Shown: positions 1 to 8,229 of the stretch, piece by piece | How positions within the stretch are numbered: the first letter of the stretch is position 1 | Layout: each line of letters starts with the position of its first letter | Assembly: GCA_024686135.1 (NCBI GenBank) | Contig: JAIBDQ010000015.1 | Span: 1-36,418 of the forward strand | Direction: 5' to 3' | Length of the DNA: 36,418 nt | Source of the DNA: Halobacteriovorax sp. | Lineage (GTDB): Bacteria > Bdellovibrionota > Bacteriovoracia > Bacteriovoracales > Bacteriovoracaceae | Program-made: the position numbers and the translations under genes | Notes under the pieces: generated by a model | What the model saw: only the letters and a program-made list of their open reading frames with translations | Databases searched by the model: none | Told to the model about the DNA's origin: nothing

Positions 1-441
1 CTAAAGTTTGGGAGTATGACCGGTTATAGCAACACTCTTGATAACAGCAGTTTTACATTTTACTTGGATCAAATGTATAGCCTGGATCGAGAGAAGTTGT
101 TTATTTTTCTTTTTCAGTATGGCACGACGGATTATGCTAACAACCCCAGTGAAAACTCGAGTAGCATGACCTTTCGAGTGGACTTTGTACGATCTCAACT
201 TTGGGAGAAGTTTTCTCTCTCTTTAGGGCTTATGTACACAACACTTTCCTTAGAGGATGCGGATCAATCTGCAGATAGGGGGACGGAAACAACCTTTAAT
301 CCATCTTTTGGTTTAACATGGAATATGGGGAGACATTTTTCATTGAGCTTCTCTTATGATTATTCATCTAAGTCATCGACGAACGCTGAGTTCGAATATA
401 GCAAATCAGTCTATGGTCTAATGGGAACTTATGCCTTTTAA
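1..441 (+). CDS. Outer-membrane β-barrel protein, C-terminal part (5' truncated)
   Basis: The reading frame is open from the first base, so the start lies outside the window; the Met at 16 is probably internal. The visible 146 residues alternate polar and hydrophobic residues in short strands (for example TFRVDFVRSQ, HFSLSFSYDYS, SVYGLMGTYAF). The chain ends in Phe preceded by aromatic and aliphatic residues, which is the usual C-terminal β-signal recognised by the BAM complex. I infer a β-barrel inserted in the outer membrane. No ligand or transport function can be read from this fragment. It converges with the minus-strand operon that ends 12 bases downstream. Confidence 0.6.
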   Translation, partial: LKFGSMTGYSNTLDNSSFTFYLDQMYSLDREKLFIFLFQYGTTDYANNPSENSSSMTFRVDFVRSQLWEKFSLSLGLMYTTLSLEDADQSADRGTETTFNPSFGLTWNMGRHFSLSFSYDYSSKSSTNAEFEYSKSVYGLMGTYAF

Positions 442-470
442 AAAAACAGATATCTAAGTCTTTGTTTTTT
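441..470. terminator. A/T-rich inverted repeat between convergent genes
   Basis: An 8-base inverted repeat, AAAAAACA at 441-448 and TGTTTTTT at 463-470, lies immediately after the stop of the outer-membrane protein and overlaps the last codons of the opposing ABC-F gene. A-tract, stem and T-tract could terminate in both directions. The stem is almost entirely A/T, so the call is weak. Confidence 0.25.
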
Positions 471-2076
471 CGAGGTAATGTTGATAATTTCCGGGGTAAA
501 TTTGAATATGCTGCTTATCGACTTCATAGACTTTTTCTGAGAGTTCTTGAAGAAAATGCCTATCGTGACTAACAAAAAGAATTGTTCCTTCAAACTTCTT
601 TAAGGCATCAAGTAAGACTTCACGGGACTTCATATCAAGGTGGTTGGTGGGTTCATCTAAAATAAGAAGATTATTCTTTTGCGACATAATCATGGCCAAA
701 ACAAGCCGTGCTTTCTCACCACCCGATAGATATTGAACTTTTTTATCGACATCGTCACCACGAAATAAAAAGGCGGCCAAAAGGTTTCGAATAAATCCAT
801 CACTTGCGTGGGGTAGTCCTTTTTGAACTTCATCAAACACAGTGTTTTTTGCTTCTAGAACATCTAGGGTATGCTGACCAAAATAGCCAAACTTGATACT
901 AGGCCCAAGAATAACTTTTCCGCTACTCGGTTCTGTTAATCCTGTAATGACTTTAAGAAGAGTCGATTTCCCGGCACCGTTAACCCCAACGACAGCAATT
1001 TTTTCTTGCCTCTTTACCATTCCATTAAGTCCCTCAAAGACTTTATGCTCTTCACCGGTTGTTTTACTCCAACTCTTCGCTAGGTCTTTCATCACGATGA
1101 CATCATCTCCGCCGCGAGGAGGAGTTGGGAACTCAAAGAAAATAGTTTCTTCTTCAGCAGGAATTTCAATACGATCTATTTTTTCAATCTTCTTTACCCT
1201 CGATTGGACTTGGGCAGCATGAGATGCTCTGGCCTTAAACTTATTAATAAACTCTTCTTCTTTAGCGAGCATGACTTGCTGGCTGGCGGCCTCGGCCTTA
1301 AGTTGGGTAAGACGTATTTCTTTTTCTTTTTCGTAGAAATCATAATTACCCGAAAAAACGGTTACTTTTTTATGAGCGATCTCTACTATCTTTTTACAAA
1401 CATTATTCATAAAGTCGCGATCGTGGGTAGTCATAAAAATGGCACCCTTGAAGTTCTTTAGCCACTCCTCAAGCCAGAGAATTGTTTCAAGATCCAAATA
1501 GTTGGTGGGCTCATCCATCAAAATAATATCTGGATTAGTAACGAGAACTTTTGCCAAAGCTATTCTCATCTTCCAGCCACCGCTAAAGTCTTTTACATCT
1601 TTATGGTGATCTTCCGTATGAATACCAAGACCTGATAAAATCTCCTCGGCCCTTGACTCTAGGTCATAGCCACCAAGTTTTTCAAACTCTGTTTGGGCCT
1701 CTCCCATCTTCATCATAAGATCATTCATCTCATCATCGCTAAGAGATTCGTAATCGGCCATCTTCTCTTCATATTTTGTGATTTCTTTTTGAAGTTTTGC
1801 TACGTTGCTATCACCTTCTACCACTTCTTGAAGTGCTGTCTTACCTGCCATCTCGCCGACATTTTGAGAGAAGTAGGCAAGCCGCATATCTTTAGGAAAG
1901 CTTATTTGACCGGTGTCTGGCTTATCTTCTTTTATGATCAATCTAAAGAGAGTTGTTTTTCCTGCACCGTTTGGTCCCACCAGACCAACTTTCTCACCAG
2001 GATTGATTTGAAAGTTTGCTCCAGTATAGAGAGGCTCTCCATTTTGAAGCTTTGAAATATTTGAAAAACTAAGCAT
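454..2076 (-). CDS. ABC-F family ATPase (ribosome-associated type)
   Basis: 540 residues with two ABC nucleotide-binding domains and no membrane segment, the normal ABC-F plan. Domain 1 has Walker A GPNGAGKTTL (near residue 35), signature FSGGW and Walker B ILMDEPTNYLDL. Domain 2 has Walker A GVNGAGKSTL (near 368), signature LSGGEKAR, Walker B LILDEPTNHLD and the switch His in VSHDRHF. A charged helical linker between them (about 250-310) fits the P-site tRNA interaction motif. ABC-F proteins act in the cytoplasm on ribosomes; which subfamily (EttA, Uup, YbiT or another) cannot be fixed by eye. The ATG overlaps the upstream tex stop by one base (TAATG), so translation is probably coupled. Last gene of a four-gene operon. 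Confidence 0.93.
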   Translation of the reverse strand: MLSFSNISKLQNGEPLYTGANFQINPGEKVGLVGPNGAGKTTLFRLIIKEDKPDTGQISFPKDMRLAYFSQNVGEMAGKTALQEVVEGDSNVAKLQKEITKYEEKMADYESLSDDEMNDLMMKMGEAQTEFEKLGGYDLESRAEEILSGLGIHTEDHHKDVKDFSGGWKMRIALAKVLVTNPDIILMDEPTNYLDLETILWLEEWLKNFKGAIFMTTHDRDFMNNVCKKIVEIAHKKVTVFSGNYDFYEKEKEIRLTQLKAEAASQQVMLAKEEEFINKFKARASHAAQVQSRVKKIEKIDRIEIPAEEETIFFEFPTPPRGGDDVIVMKDLAKSWSKTTGEEHKVFEGLNGMVKRQEKIAVVGVNGAGKSTLLKVITGLTEPSSGKVILGPSIKFGYFGQHTLDVLEAKNTVFDEVQKGLPHASDGFIRNLLAAFLFRGDDVDKKVQYLSGGEKARLVLAMIMSQKNNLLILDEPTNHLDMKSREVLLDALKKFEGTILFVSHDRHFLQELSEKVYEVDKQHIQIYPGNYQHYLEKTKT

Positions 2077-4376
2077 TACTTAACCTTGAAGTTGGCGAGA
2101 CCTGCAAAGGCATTATTCTTGAGCTGTTTTTCTGCTGGTGCTTTTTTCTTACCCGTGTCTCTAGAGCCAGATGACTTAGGAACATATTCTCCGGTCTCTT
2201 CTTTTTTAAGAGAGAGAGAAATCCTTTTCCTATCTAAGTCAATATCTAGCACACGTGCTTTAACTTCCTGACCTACTTTTAAAACTTCTAGGGCATTATC
2301 TACGAACTTATCGGCCATCTGACTAACATGAATAAGCCCGTTCTCTTTGATACCAATATCTACAAAGGCTCCAAACTGAGTAATATTTGTTACTTTCCCT
2401 GGATACCATTGACCGGCTTTAAGGTCCTTAAGTTCCGAAATATCATTTCTAAATTCAAAGCTTACAAATTCGGTTCTTGGATCCTGAGAAGGGGCACCAA
2501 GGGCCTTGACGATATCTTTATGAGTAAATTCTCCGAGAGTCGCCTTAAGAGCAGAATCTTTATCTACTTTAGTAATAATATTTTTATCTTCCACGAGGTC
2601 TTTCATCGTGATGCTATTATCTGCACACCATTTTTCAAGAGCCTCATATCTTTCGGGGTGAATAAAGGTTCCATCGAGGGGATTCTTAGAATTATAAATC
2701 CTTAGGAAACCTGCAGCCTGCTCAAATACCTTAGCGCTAAAGCGGCTTACCTTTAATAGTTCTTCTCTACTCTTAAAACCGCCAAGTTTTTCTCTTTGCT
2801 TGACGATATTGCCCGCCAGGCTTGGTCCAATCCCTGAAATATAGCTTAAGAGAGGAGCACTTGCGGTATTTAAATCAACGCCAACAAAGTTAACACAAGA
2901 TTCAACGACACCAGTAAGGGACTTCTTTAATTTGGCCTGATTTACATCATGCTGATATTGACCCACCCCAATTGATTTAGGATCAATTTTTACAAGTTCA
3001 GCCAGAGGATCTTGAAAACGTCTAGCGATGCTGATGGCACCTCTTACGGTAAGGTCCATATCAGGAAATTCTTTTCTGGCCACTTCACTGGCCGAATAAA
3101 TACTGGCACCATCTTCATTCACAAGCATGGCCTTTGTTTTTCCTGTTGCAATCGCCTTAACATGCTTTTGAAGTAACTGAAGTGTTTCTCTTCCGAAGGT
3201 ACCGTTTCCAATAGCTATATGTTCAACCTTAAACTTTTCAATAATGGCAGAGATGATTTTTGCTGATCCCATGACATCGTTTTTAGGTTGGTGAGGATAA
3301 ATAACCGTATCGACAATGAATTTACCATTAGAGTCAATAACTGCTACCTTACAACCAGTTCGCACACCGGGGTCAATTCCAATAACTCCTTTAGGACCAA
3401 GATAAGGCTGAAGGAGAAGATTTCTAAGGTTTATTCCAAAGACATCGATAGCAGATTCGTCTGCGAGTTTTTTTAATTCACTCTTAATTTCTAAATCAAG
3501 AGAGCTATGAATTGAATTTGAATAAGCGTTGTTTATACAACCTTCTAAGACTTCAGAACAACCAAGACTATCTAAATCAAAAGTCATTTTTCTGATGGTT
3601 CCAATGGCCGATTCAACTTCATAACAAACTTCTAGTTTTAGAACCTTTTGGTCTAGACCGCGTCTCATGGCCAAAACCCTATGACCAGTTTTAGCTGAAA
3701 CCAGTTCTGAGACCTTTTGTTCAAACTCAAAATAGTCTTTATATTTTAAATAATCTTTAATCTCTTCAGCTTTTTTACGAACACTAGACTTTAGTGTAGC
3801 TGATTTCCAATAATCTTTTCTTAAAACTTCTTTGATCTCACTATTATTGGCGATGTCTTCCATTATAATATGACAAGCCCCTTCAAGTGCCTTTTGTACC
3901 GTATCAACTTTCTTGTCTACATTTATATAGTCTTTTCCAACCTCAACAAGAAGAGTCTTAATATCTTTTGAAGAGGTTTTGATTAAATCTGCAAGAGGTT
4001 CTAAACCTGCTTCTCTGGCCAGCATCCCTTTGGATTTTCTTTTACTTTTATAAGGAGCATAAAGATCTTCAAGTTTATTAAGAGTGTCAGCGGCTAGGAT
4101 TTGTTTTTCGAGTTCAGGAGTCATCATTTCTTGTTTTTTAATTGATTCTAAAATGAAAGCTCTACGTTTTTCTCTTTCTAAATAAGCTTCATAATTTTCA
4201 TTAATCGCACCTACCTGAACTTCATCGAGTCCGCCGATGGCCTCTTTTCGATATCGAGAGATAAATGGGATCGTACAATCTTGATCGACGATAAGCTCTA
4301 ATACTTTTTGAACTTGGCTATTATTAATACTGAGTTCATTTGAAACAAAATTAACTGCGTTGGCATCTACTGACAT
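2076..4376 (-). CDS. tex: Tex family S1 RNA-binding transcription accessory protein
   Basis: 766 residues, the usual length for Tex. Order of domains: helical Tex N-terminal region with the characteristic PFISRYRKEAIGGLDE; a RuvX/YqgF-like domain starting with GIDPGVRTGCKVAVID (about 338-353); a helix-hairpin-helix region (LSYISGIGPSLAGNIVKQRE); and a C-terminal S1 domain (VTNITQFGAFVDIGIKENG, VSQMADKFV). A lysine-rich tail follows. Tex proteins bind nucleic acid and associate with transcription and translation. The ATG is preceded by AGGAAT with suitable spacing. It lies 10 bases after the PP2C gene and its stop overlaps the ABC-F start, so the RNA-related genes are co-transcribed with the phosphatase. 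Confidence 0.95.
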   Translation of the reverse strand: MSVDANAVNFVSNELSINNSQVQKVLELIVDQDCTIPFISRYRKEAIGGLDEVQVGAINENYEAYLEREKRRAFILESIKKQEMMTPELEKQILAADTLNKLEDLYAPYKSKRKSKGMLAREAGLEPLADLIKTSSKDIKTLLVEVGKDYINVDKKVDTVQKALEGACHIIMEDIANNSEIKEVLRKDYWKSATLKSSVRKKAEEIKDYLKYKDYFEFEQKVSELVSAKTGHRVLAMRRGLDQKVLKLEVCYEVESAIGTIRKMTFDLDSLGCSEVLEGCINNAYSNSIHSSLDLEIKSELKKLADESAIDVFGINLRNLLLQPYLGPKGVIGIDPGVRTGCKVAVIDSNGKFIVDTVIYPHQPKNDVMGSAKIISAIIEKFKVEHIAIGNGTFGRETLQLLQKHVKAIATGKTKAMLVNEDGASIYSASEVARKEFPDMDLTVRGAISIARRFQDPLAELVKIDPKSIGVGQYQHDVNQAKLKKSLTGVVESCVNFVGVDLNTASAPLLSYISGIGPSLAGNIVKQREKLGGFKSREELLKVSRFSAKVFEQAAGFLRIYNSKNPLDGTFIHPERYEALEKWCADNSITMKDLVEDKNIITKVDKDSALKATLGEFTHKDIVKALGAPSQDPRTEFVSFEFRNDISELKDLKAGQWYPGKVTNITQFGAFVDIGIKENGLIHVSQMADKFVDNALEVLKVGQEVKARVLDIDLDRKRISLSLKKEETGEYVPKSSGSRDTGKKKAPAEKQLKNNAFAGLANFKVK

Positions 4377-4386
4377 TAATATTCCT

Positions 4387-5679
4387 TTATTCGTCTAAAA
4401 AAGAGAGGTCGGTACCATAGGAGGGGACTTTATCTTCTGAATGGCTAGCTCCCTCCATCATTTCCTTAAGGCGTGCGACTTCTTCGTCTGTGGTTCTTAA
4501 TCTTTTACTCATTGTTTGAAGTAGGGCCCAGAATAGTTTCATGGCAACCCTGGATTCCTTTTTGAGGACACTGAAAAGAGGCTTTCTATGTAAGACCATC
4601 ATTTTTGTTTCACTTACTGATCTAATGGTCGCTGATCTAGGAGTCTTATCGATTAAACTTAATTCTCCAAAAAAGTGACCGGGTTTTAAGTCAGCAACTT
4701 TTTGATCACCTTTGAGTACTTCTACTTTTCCAGATAAAATAATATACATTTCCTCACCAAGAAAGTTTTCTTCAATGATCAACTGCCCTGGTCCCCATTT
4801 ATGAACTTCAATGACTTCAAGAAGTTTAGTGATTTCCTGATAATCAAAATTTTTGAAAAGAGGAATCTTCTTAAGCATATCAACTTTCTTTGCCACATTG
4901 TCAGCTCTGGCCTCTACTGCTGGGTCGCCAGTCTGGATAACAATGGAGGTGATATTATCTTTACCACCTCTGGCGTTGGCCAAGGAAATACAATTATCTG
5001 GTATCTCTTTTAATGGTATGGTTTGGGCCATTTTCGTAAGTTCAGAGTCCTTCATGTATTCAGAAAGACCATCGCTACATAAAAGAAATAAATCTCCATC
5101 CATAATCTCTGTATATAAAGTATCCACTTGGACGGTTGGCTGAAGACCAACACCTCTAGTGATTAGATTTGCTTGTGGGTGTTTTTGGGCCTCTTCTCGA
5201 GACATTAGCCCTTGCTTCACGTATTCATTAACCAGGCTATGATCCTCAGTGATTTGATGGGTTTGGCCTTGGCGATAGAGATAACATCTACTATCTCCAA
5301 CATGGGCGACAAAGAGTCCATCTTCAACGACTAAGGCAAGAACGCAAGTTGTTCCCATTCCTTTTTTAGAAGGGTCTTCCTCTTGAGCTTCAAAAACGTC
5401 TTTACAAGCTCTTTGCACAGCCGCTTCTAGCAATCTTTTTACTCTCTCTCTATTTGTCTTATTAGGCTCGGCCATAAAGTCGATGATATGAGAAAAGTTT
5501 TTTTGGACGACCTTTGAAACAATAGAAGCGGTCATTTCACTAGCGACTTCACCGGCGGCATGACCACCCATCCCATCACATACAATATAAAGCCCTAGAT
5601 CAGGGTTCATGATAAGGAAATCTTCGTTATGGTCTCTTTTTTTTCCTACGTCCGTAAGACCTTCTGCTTTATGATCCAT
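4387..5679 (-). CDS. PP2C-type Ser/Thr phosphatase fused to a cyclic-nucleotide-binding domain
   Basis: 430 residues. The N-terminal half (about 1-245) is a complete PP2C/PPM catalytic domain with the metal-binding sets RDHNED, DGMGGH (35-40), GDSR, CSDGL and GGKDNIT. The C-terminal half (about 270-390) is a CAP/PKA-type cyclic-nucleotide domain. Its phosphate-binding cassette reads FGELSLIDKTPRSATIRS and keeps the Glu and Arg that contact the ribose and cyclic phosphate. A helical tail follows with no helix-turn-helix, so this is not a CRP-type regulator. I infer a cytosolic protein phosphatase whose activity is set by cAMP, cGMP or another cyclic nucleotide. It is second in the tex operon, 7 bases after the upstream gene, with AAGG before the ATG. 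No partner kinase lies nearby. Confidence 0.9.
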   Translation of the reverse strand: MDHKAEGLTDVGKKRDHNEDFLIMNPDLGLYIVCDGMGGHAAGEVASEMTASIVSKVVQKNFSHIIDFMAEPNKTNRERVKRLLEAAVQRACKDVFEAQEEDPSKKGMGTTCVLALVVEDGLFVAHVGDSRCYLYRQGQTHQITEDHSLVNEYVKQGLMSREEAQKHPQANLITRGVGLQPTVQVDTLYTEIMDGDLFLLCSDGLSEYMKDSELTKMAQTIPLKEIPDNCISLANARGGKDNITSIVIQTGDPAVEARADNVAKKVDMLKKIPLFKNFDYQEITKLLEVIEVHKWGPGQLIIEENFLGEEMYIILSGKVEVLKGDQKVADLKPGHFFGELSLIDKTPRSATIRSVSETKMMVLHRKPLFSVLKKESRVAMKLFWALLQTMSKRLRTTDEEVARLKEMMEGASHSEDKVPSYGTDLSFLDE

Positions 5680-5686
5680 TTAAACC

Positions 5687-6589
5687 TTAGTAATTAAGCT
5701 GTGCTTCGAAGGCGTTATTTCTTTGCCATTCAATCATAGGCAAGAAAATGGTATCAATTTTTTCACCATTATAAGGTACTTTTATAAGATCGCCGGTACG
5801 AATCTCTAAACTTGAATTAACAAAAAGCACATCCGCGTAGGGATCAAAAGTTTTGTAGGTTCTGATAAAGGCATTCTCTTCCATTTCATTTTCTAGATTT
5901 AGAAGAACGCAAAAGAATGTTCCGCTGCCTCTTTTCATAGGGATTCGAGGAGCCATAAAAGCCAATTCTTTAATTTTTTCTTGAAGAAGAGGCTCACGCT
6001 CATCCCTCTCTATTGGTAAGTCTTTATTTGTAATCATATAGAAGACAAATTCAATCCCGAATCTTTCTTCGTCTTCAGGATTTACAGCTAAAAGAGCTTT
6101 GGCTTCATCTGGGTCCGTGACCATAAGTTTACTTGTGAACTTGTCAAAGATCGGTGCAAAGACAAACTCTTCAGCTAAATAAAACTCATCACCAGAGGGA
6201 GATACTGTTTTAATTGGGTTTATTTTAATGGCAGCTGCTTCAGAGCGGTTTTTTAAATCGTGTATTAGTTCTCCAAGCATGATGGTCTTAGTCGTTAAGA
6301 GCTCTGAACCTTCAAAGTTAGAAACACTTACATTTTCCCAAGAATTTTGAATACTCATTCTTCTTGTTAAGTTTCTATTTGAGAAAACTGCGAAGAAAGA
6401 ATATCCCGTTGAAGCTTCTTCAAAAAGTAGTGGCATTTCTTTATCGTCAACAGCAACTTCTACAAGATCGTAAAAACTTAAACTTCGATAAGAGTTTTTA
6501 TAATCTTTAAGATGGCTTCTGATTAATTCTCCTTGAAGAACTTTCCAGCGCGGCCAAGACTTATATTCCATTAGAAAATTTAGGTCCAT
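5687..6589 (-). CDS. Unknown cytoplasmic protein, first gene of the tex operon
   Basis: 300 residues with no signal peptide and no membrane segment. The composition is acidic, with mixed α/β periodicity. I recognise no catalytic motif or family. It contains two similar-looking halves in the sense that both end in strand-rich stretches (FVFAPIFDKF and FGIEFVFYM), but this is not a clear repeat. The ATG at 6589 is preceded by AGAGGAG, a strong Shine-Dalgarno that lies inside a potential hairpin. The stop is 7 bases before the PP2C-CNBD gene, so the two are almost certainly co-transcribed. A structural or regulatory partner of the phosphatase is possible but is inference only. Confidence 0.85.
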   Translation of the reverse strand: MDLNFLMEYKSWPRWKVLQGELIRSHLKDYKNSYRSLSFYDLVEVAVDDKEMPLLFEEASTGYSFFAVFSNRNLTRRMSIQNSWENVSVSNFEGSELLTTKTIMLGELIHDLKNRSEAAAIKINPIKTVSPSGDEFYLAEEFVFAPIFDKFTSKLMVTDPDEAKALLAVNPEDEERFGIEFVFYMITNKDLPIERDEREPLLQEKIKELAFMAPRIPMKRGSGTFFCVLLNLENEMEENAFIRTYKTFDPYADVLFVNSSLEIRTGDLIKVPYNGEKIDTIFLPMIEWQRNNAFEAQLNY

Positions 6590-6593
6590 GGGG

Positions 6594-6643
6594 ACTCCTC
6601 TATGCCTCTAGTGATCGGGGTAAAAAACATACCATAGAGGACT
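6594..6643 (-). promoter_or_regulatory. Inverted repeat that can mask the ribosome binding site of the tex operon
   Basis: On the minus strand TCCTCTATG (6642-6633 region) can pair over 9 bases with CATAGAGGA (6604-6596). The second arm contains the AGGAG Shine-Dalgarno of the gene starting at 6589. The spacer is about 28 bases. If formed in the mRNA leader, the hairpin would hide the ribosome binding site of the first operon gene. It could equally be a DNA operator dyad. Confidence 0.35.
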
Positions 6644-6796
6644 CTTACAGTGAACACATGGCTTTGGAAACGATGCGAAAGATGAGACATGTTTCTGGTC
6701 ACTTATGGATTTATTTAGATGTTTTACGCACCGTTAACTAACTCCTGACAATCAAATAGAAAAAAAAGCTTTTACTAGGTTCAACTGACGAAGGGG

Positions 6797-7381
6797 GTGT
6801 CTTTGAAATCGTTTTTATCGTTTATCGTCCTTACTGCTGCTTTACACATGCACAACTTTGCCTTTGCAGAGACATTCCTTTCGTCAGATCTTAAGTTTCA
6901 TACTCAAGAACTTCTTATTTCCTCGGGTGGAACCGCAAGAGAGTTGTATGAAGCTATGCATGTGGAGGAAATGGAAGCCAGCCTAGTGGCCGGTCTTTGG
7001 TTTAAGAATGATAAATATCTTTTTTGCTGGGTCGAACCAAATGGCGAATACTTTTGTAGCCTCTATTTAGATTTTACTGGAAAAGGAAGACTTTCAAGTT
7101 TTGAAAAAGACAGAGACTACGGCAGAGGAGACCCGATAGAATATATTACTCAAAAACCCGTTACAGGTGAGGGAAAACTTTATCCAATGAAGTGGGGAAT
7201 GGACATGGTAGTAGAGGGAGCGTTGGCCGAATTTCTTAAGAAGAAACTCTACCGAGCGCCTTATGATAAGAAGAAAAAAATGATCCGTGGTGAGCAGATT
7301 GCCTGCAGTAAGACTCAATGTTTGGTCAGAGTAAAATTCAGCAAGGTCGACCCAGGAGATGGAGCTATTTTACTGGACTAA
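6797..7381 (+). CDS. Exported protein of unknown function
   Basis: 194 residues from the GTG at 6797. A signal peptide is visible: a Lys, a hydrophobic core (FLSFIVLTAAL) and a cleavage site near AFA/ET. The mature part has four or more cysteines, including pairs FCW...YFC and ACSKTQC, which could form disulfides in the periplasm. I do not recognise the family. Start choice: AAGGGGG at 6791-6797 sits right on the GTG, whereas the in-frame TTG at 6803 lies at ideal spacing from it. The true product may therefore begin two codons later. It stands alone between the divergent tex operon and a downstream lipoprotein that has its own promoter. Confidence 0.75.
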   Translation: MSLKSFLSFIVLTAALHMHNFAFAETFLSSDLKFHTQELLISSGGTARELYEAMHVEEMEASLVAGLWFKNDKYLFCWVEPNGEYFCSLYLDFTGKGRLSSFEKDRDYGRGDPIEYITQKPVTGEGKLYPMKWGMDMVVEGALAEFLKKKLYRAPYDKKKKMIRGEQIACSKTQCLVRVKFSKVDPGDGAILLD

Positions 7382-7400
7382 AAGAGCAAGCTTTAACTAA

Positions 7401-7421
7401 ACAAGACCCCTTGTCTTTTTT
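7401..7421 (+). terminator. Short hairpin with T-run, probable intrinsic terminator
   Basis: ACAAG (7401-7405) and CTTGT (7410-7414) form a 5-base stem with a 4-base loop, followed by C and six T residues, 20 bases after the stop of the exported protein. The stem is short but the T-run is good. The T-run overlaps the -35 region of the next gene's promoter. Confidence 0.45.
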
Positions 7422-7438
7422 AAGCGCTGAGTTACAAT
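7411..7438 (+). promoter_or_regulatory. σ70-like promoter for the lipoprotein, probably leaderless
   Basis: TTGTCT (7411-7416) and TACAAT (7433-7438) are separated by 16 bases. The ATG of the next gene begins 6 bases after the -10 element, where transcription should start, and no Shine-Dalgarno is present. Confidence 0.5.
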
Positions 7439-7444
7439 AGAGCT

Positions 7445-8152
7445 ATGAAAATAGCTTATTTGATTCCGTTTCTTATACTTGCTTCCTGTGTAGGGGAGAG
7501 AAATCCTGCTGAAGTTGATAGTAAGAAGTTTGCCATGACATCAGAGTTTTTGTTGAAAAGAGTTGCCTTTAAATTCGGTGGAACTTTTCAAGGAATAAAA
7601 GAAAAAGGCAAGGCTAAAGAGTTCCGCGTAACTGAATGTAACTTTAGTTATGAAAAAGGCCAAGACATCGAACATAAAACTGAAAAAGAATATATGTTTG
7701 AAAGGTTTAGCGTAGGATATGAAGGGATTGATAAAGAGGGGGTTACTTCTTTTGACTCTGTTTCTTATATAAATAGTAATTATCTAAAAAGTTTTGTTCC
7801 CTTTGATTTTTCAAAAAGCTTCGGGCCGGTTCCTCTAAACTCGGTTATTAGGTTTGGAAATCAAGAAAAAGATGCTTCGATTAAATTTGTAAGAGGTGCA
7901 GGGAAGTCAGCCGTCATGCAATTCAAACATACTGATGCCTTTGGAACCGAACTTTCAAAGTTTTATGACTATGGTGAGAGGCGAAACTATACCGTGAGAA
8001 TCTTCTTTGACGAATATGCTAAAAATATTATTTTAGGAAAAGTTTCAGTTCTTATTGAAAGCCAGAAAATGAATAAATTTGGTGGTCACAACAAGCCCGT
8101 CCTCATTGCCGACATTAAGTGTAGCCAGTTTAAGGCCTTACCTGGAAATTAA
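7445..8152 (+). CDS. Lipoprotein of unknown function
   Basis: 235 residues. The N-terminus is a lipoprotein signal: MKIAYLIPFLILASC with lipobox LASC, so Cys15 should be lipidated and the protein anchored in a membrane facing the periplasm or surface. The mature part is basic, strand-rich and has two further cysteines (ECNF, IKCSQF). I do not recognise the family. The ATG at 7445 is the only sensible start because it provides the signal peptide. It has no ribosome binding site and lies 6 bases after a -10-like element. Downstream, serS starts after 77 bases. Confidence 0.8.
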   Translation: MKIAYLIPFLILASCVGERNPAEVDSKKFAMTSEFLLKRVAFKFGGTFQGIKEKGKAKEFRVTECNFSYEKGQDIEHKTEKEYMFERFSVGYEGIDKEGVTSFDSVSYINSNYLKSFVPFDFSKSFGPVPLNSVIRFGNQEKDASIKFVRGAGKSAVMQFKHTDAFGTELSKFYDYGERRNYTVRIFFDEYAKNIILGKVSVLIESQKMNKFGGHNKPVLIADIKCSQFKALPGN

Positions 8153-8229
8153 GTAAAAATCTGTGATGCGTCATGGCCCTCAGGGATATTCTATATTAGA
8201 GTATGCCCTTGTCTTTATGAGAGGGAATC

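Noticed and set aside
4801-5143. Plus-strand open frames opposite the PP2C-CNBD gene
   Set aside because: They lie antisense to well-conserved domains, lack ribosome binding sites and show no protein-like composition. The same applies to other antisense frames over tex, ABC-F, rapA and the Rieske genes.
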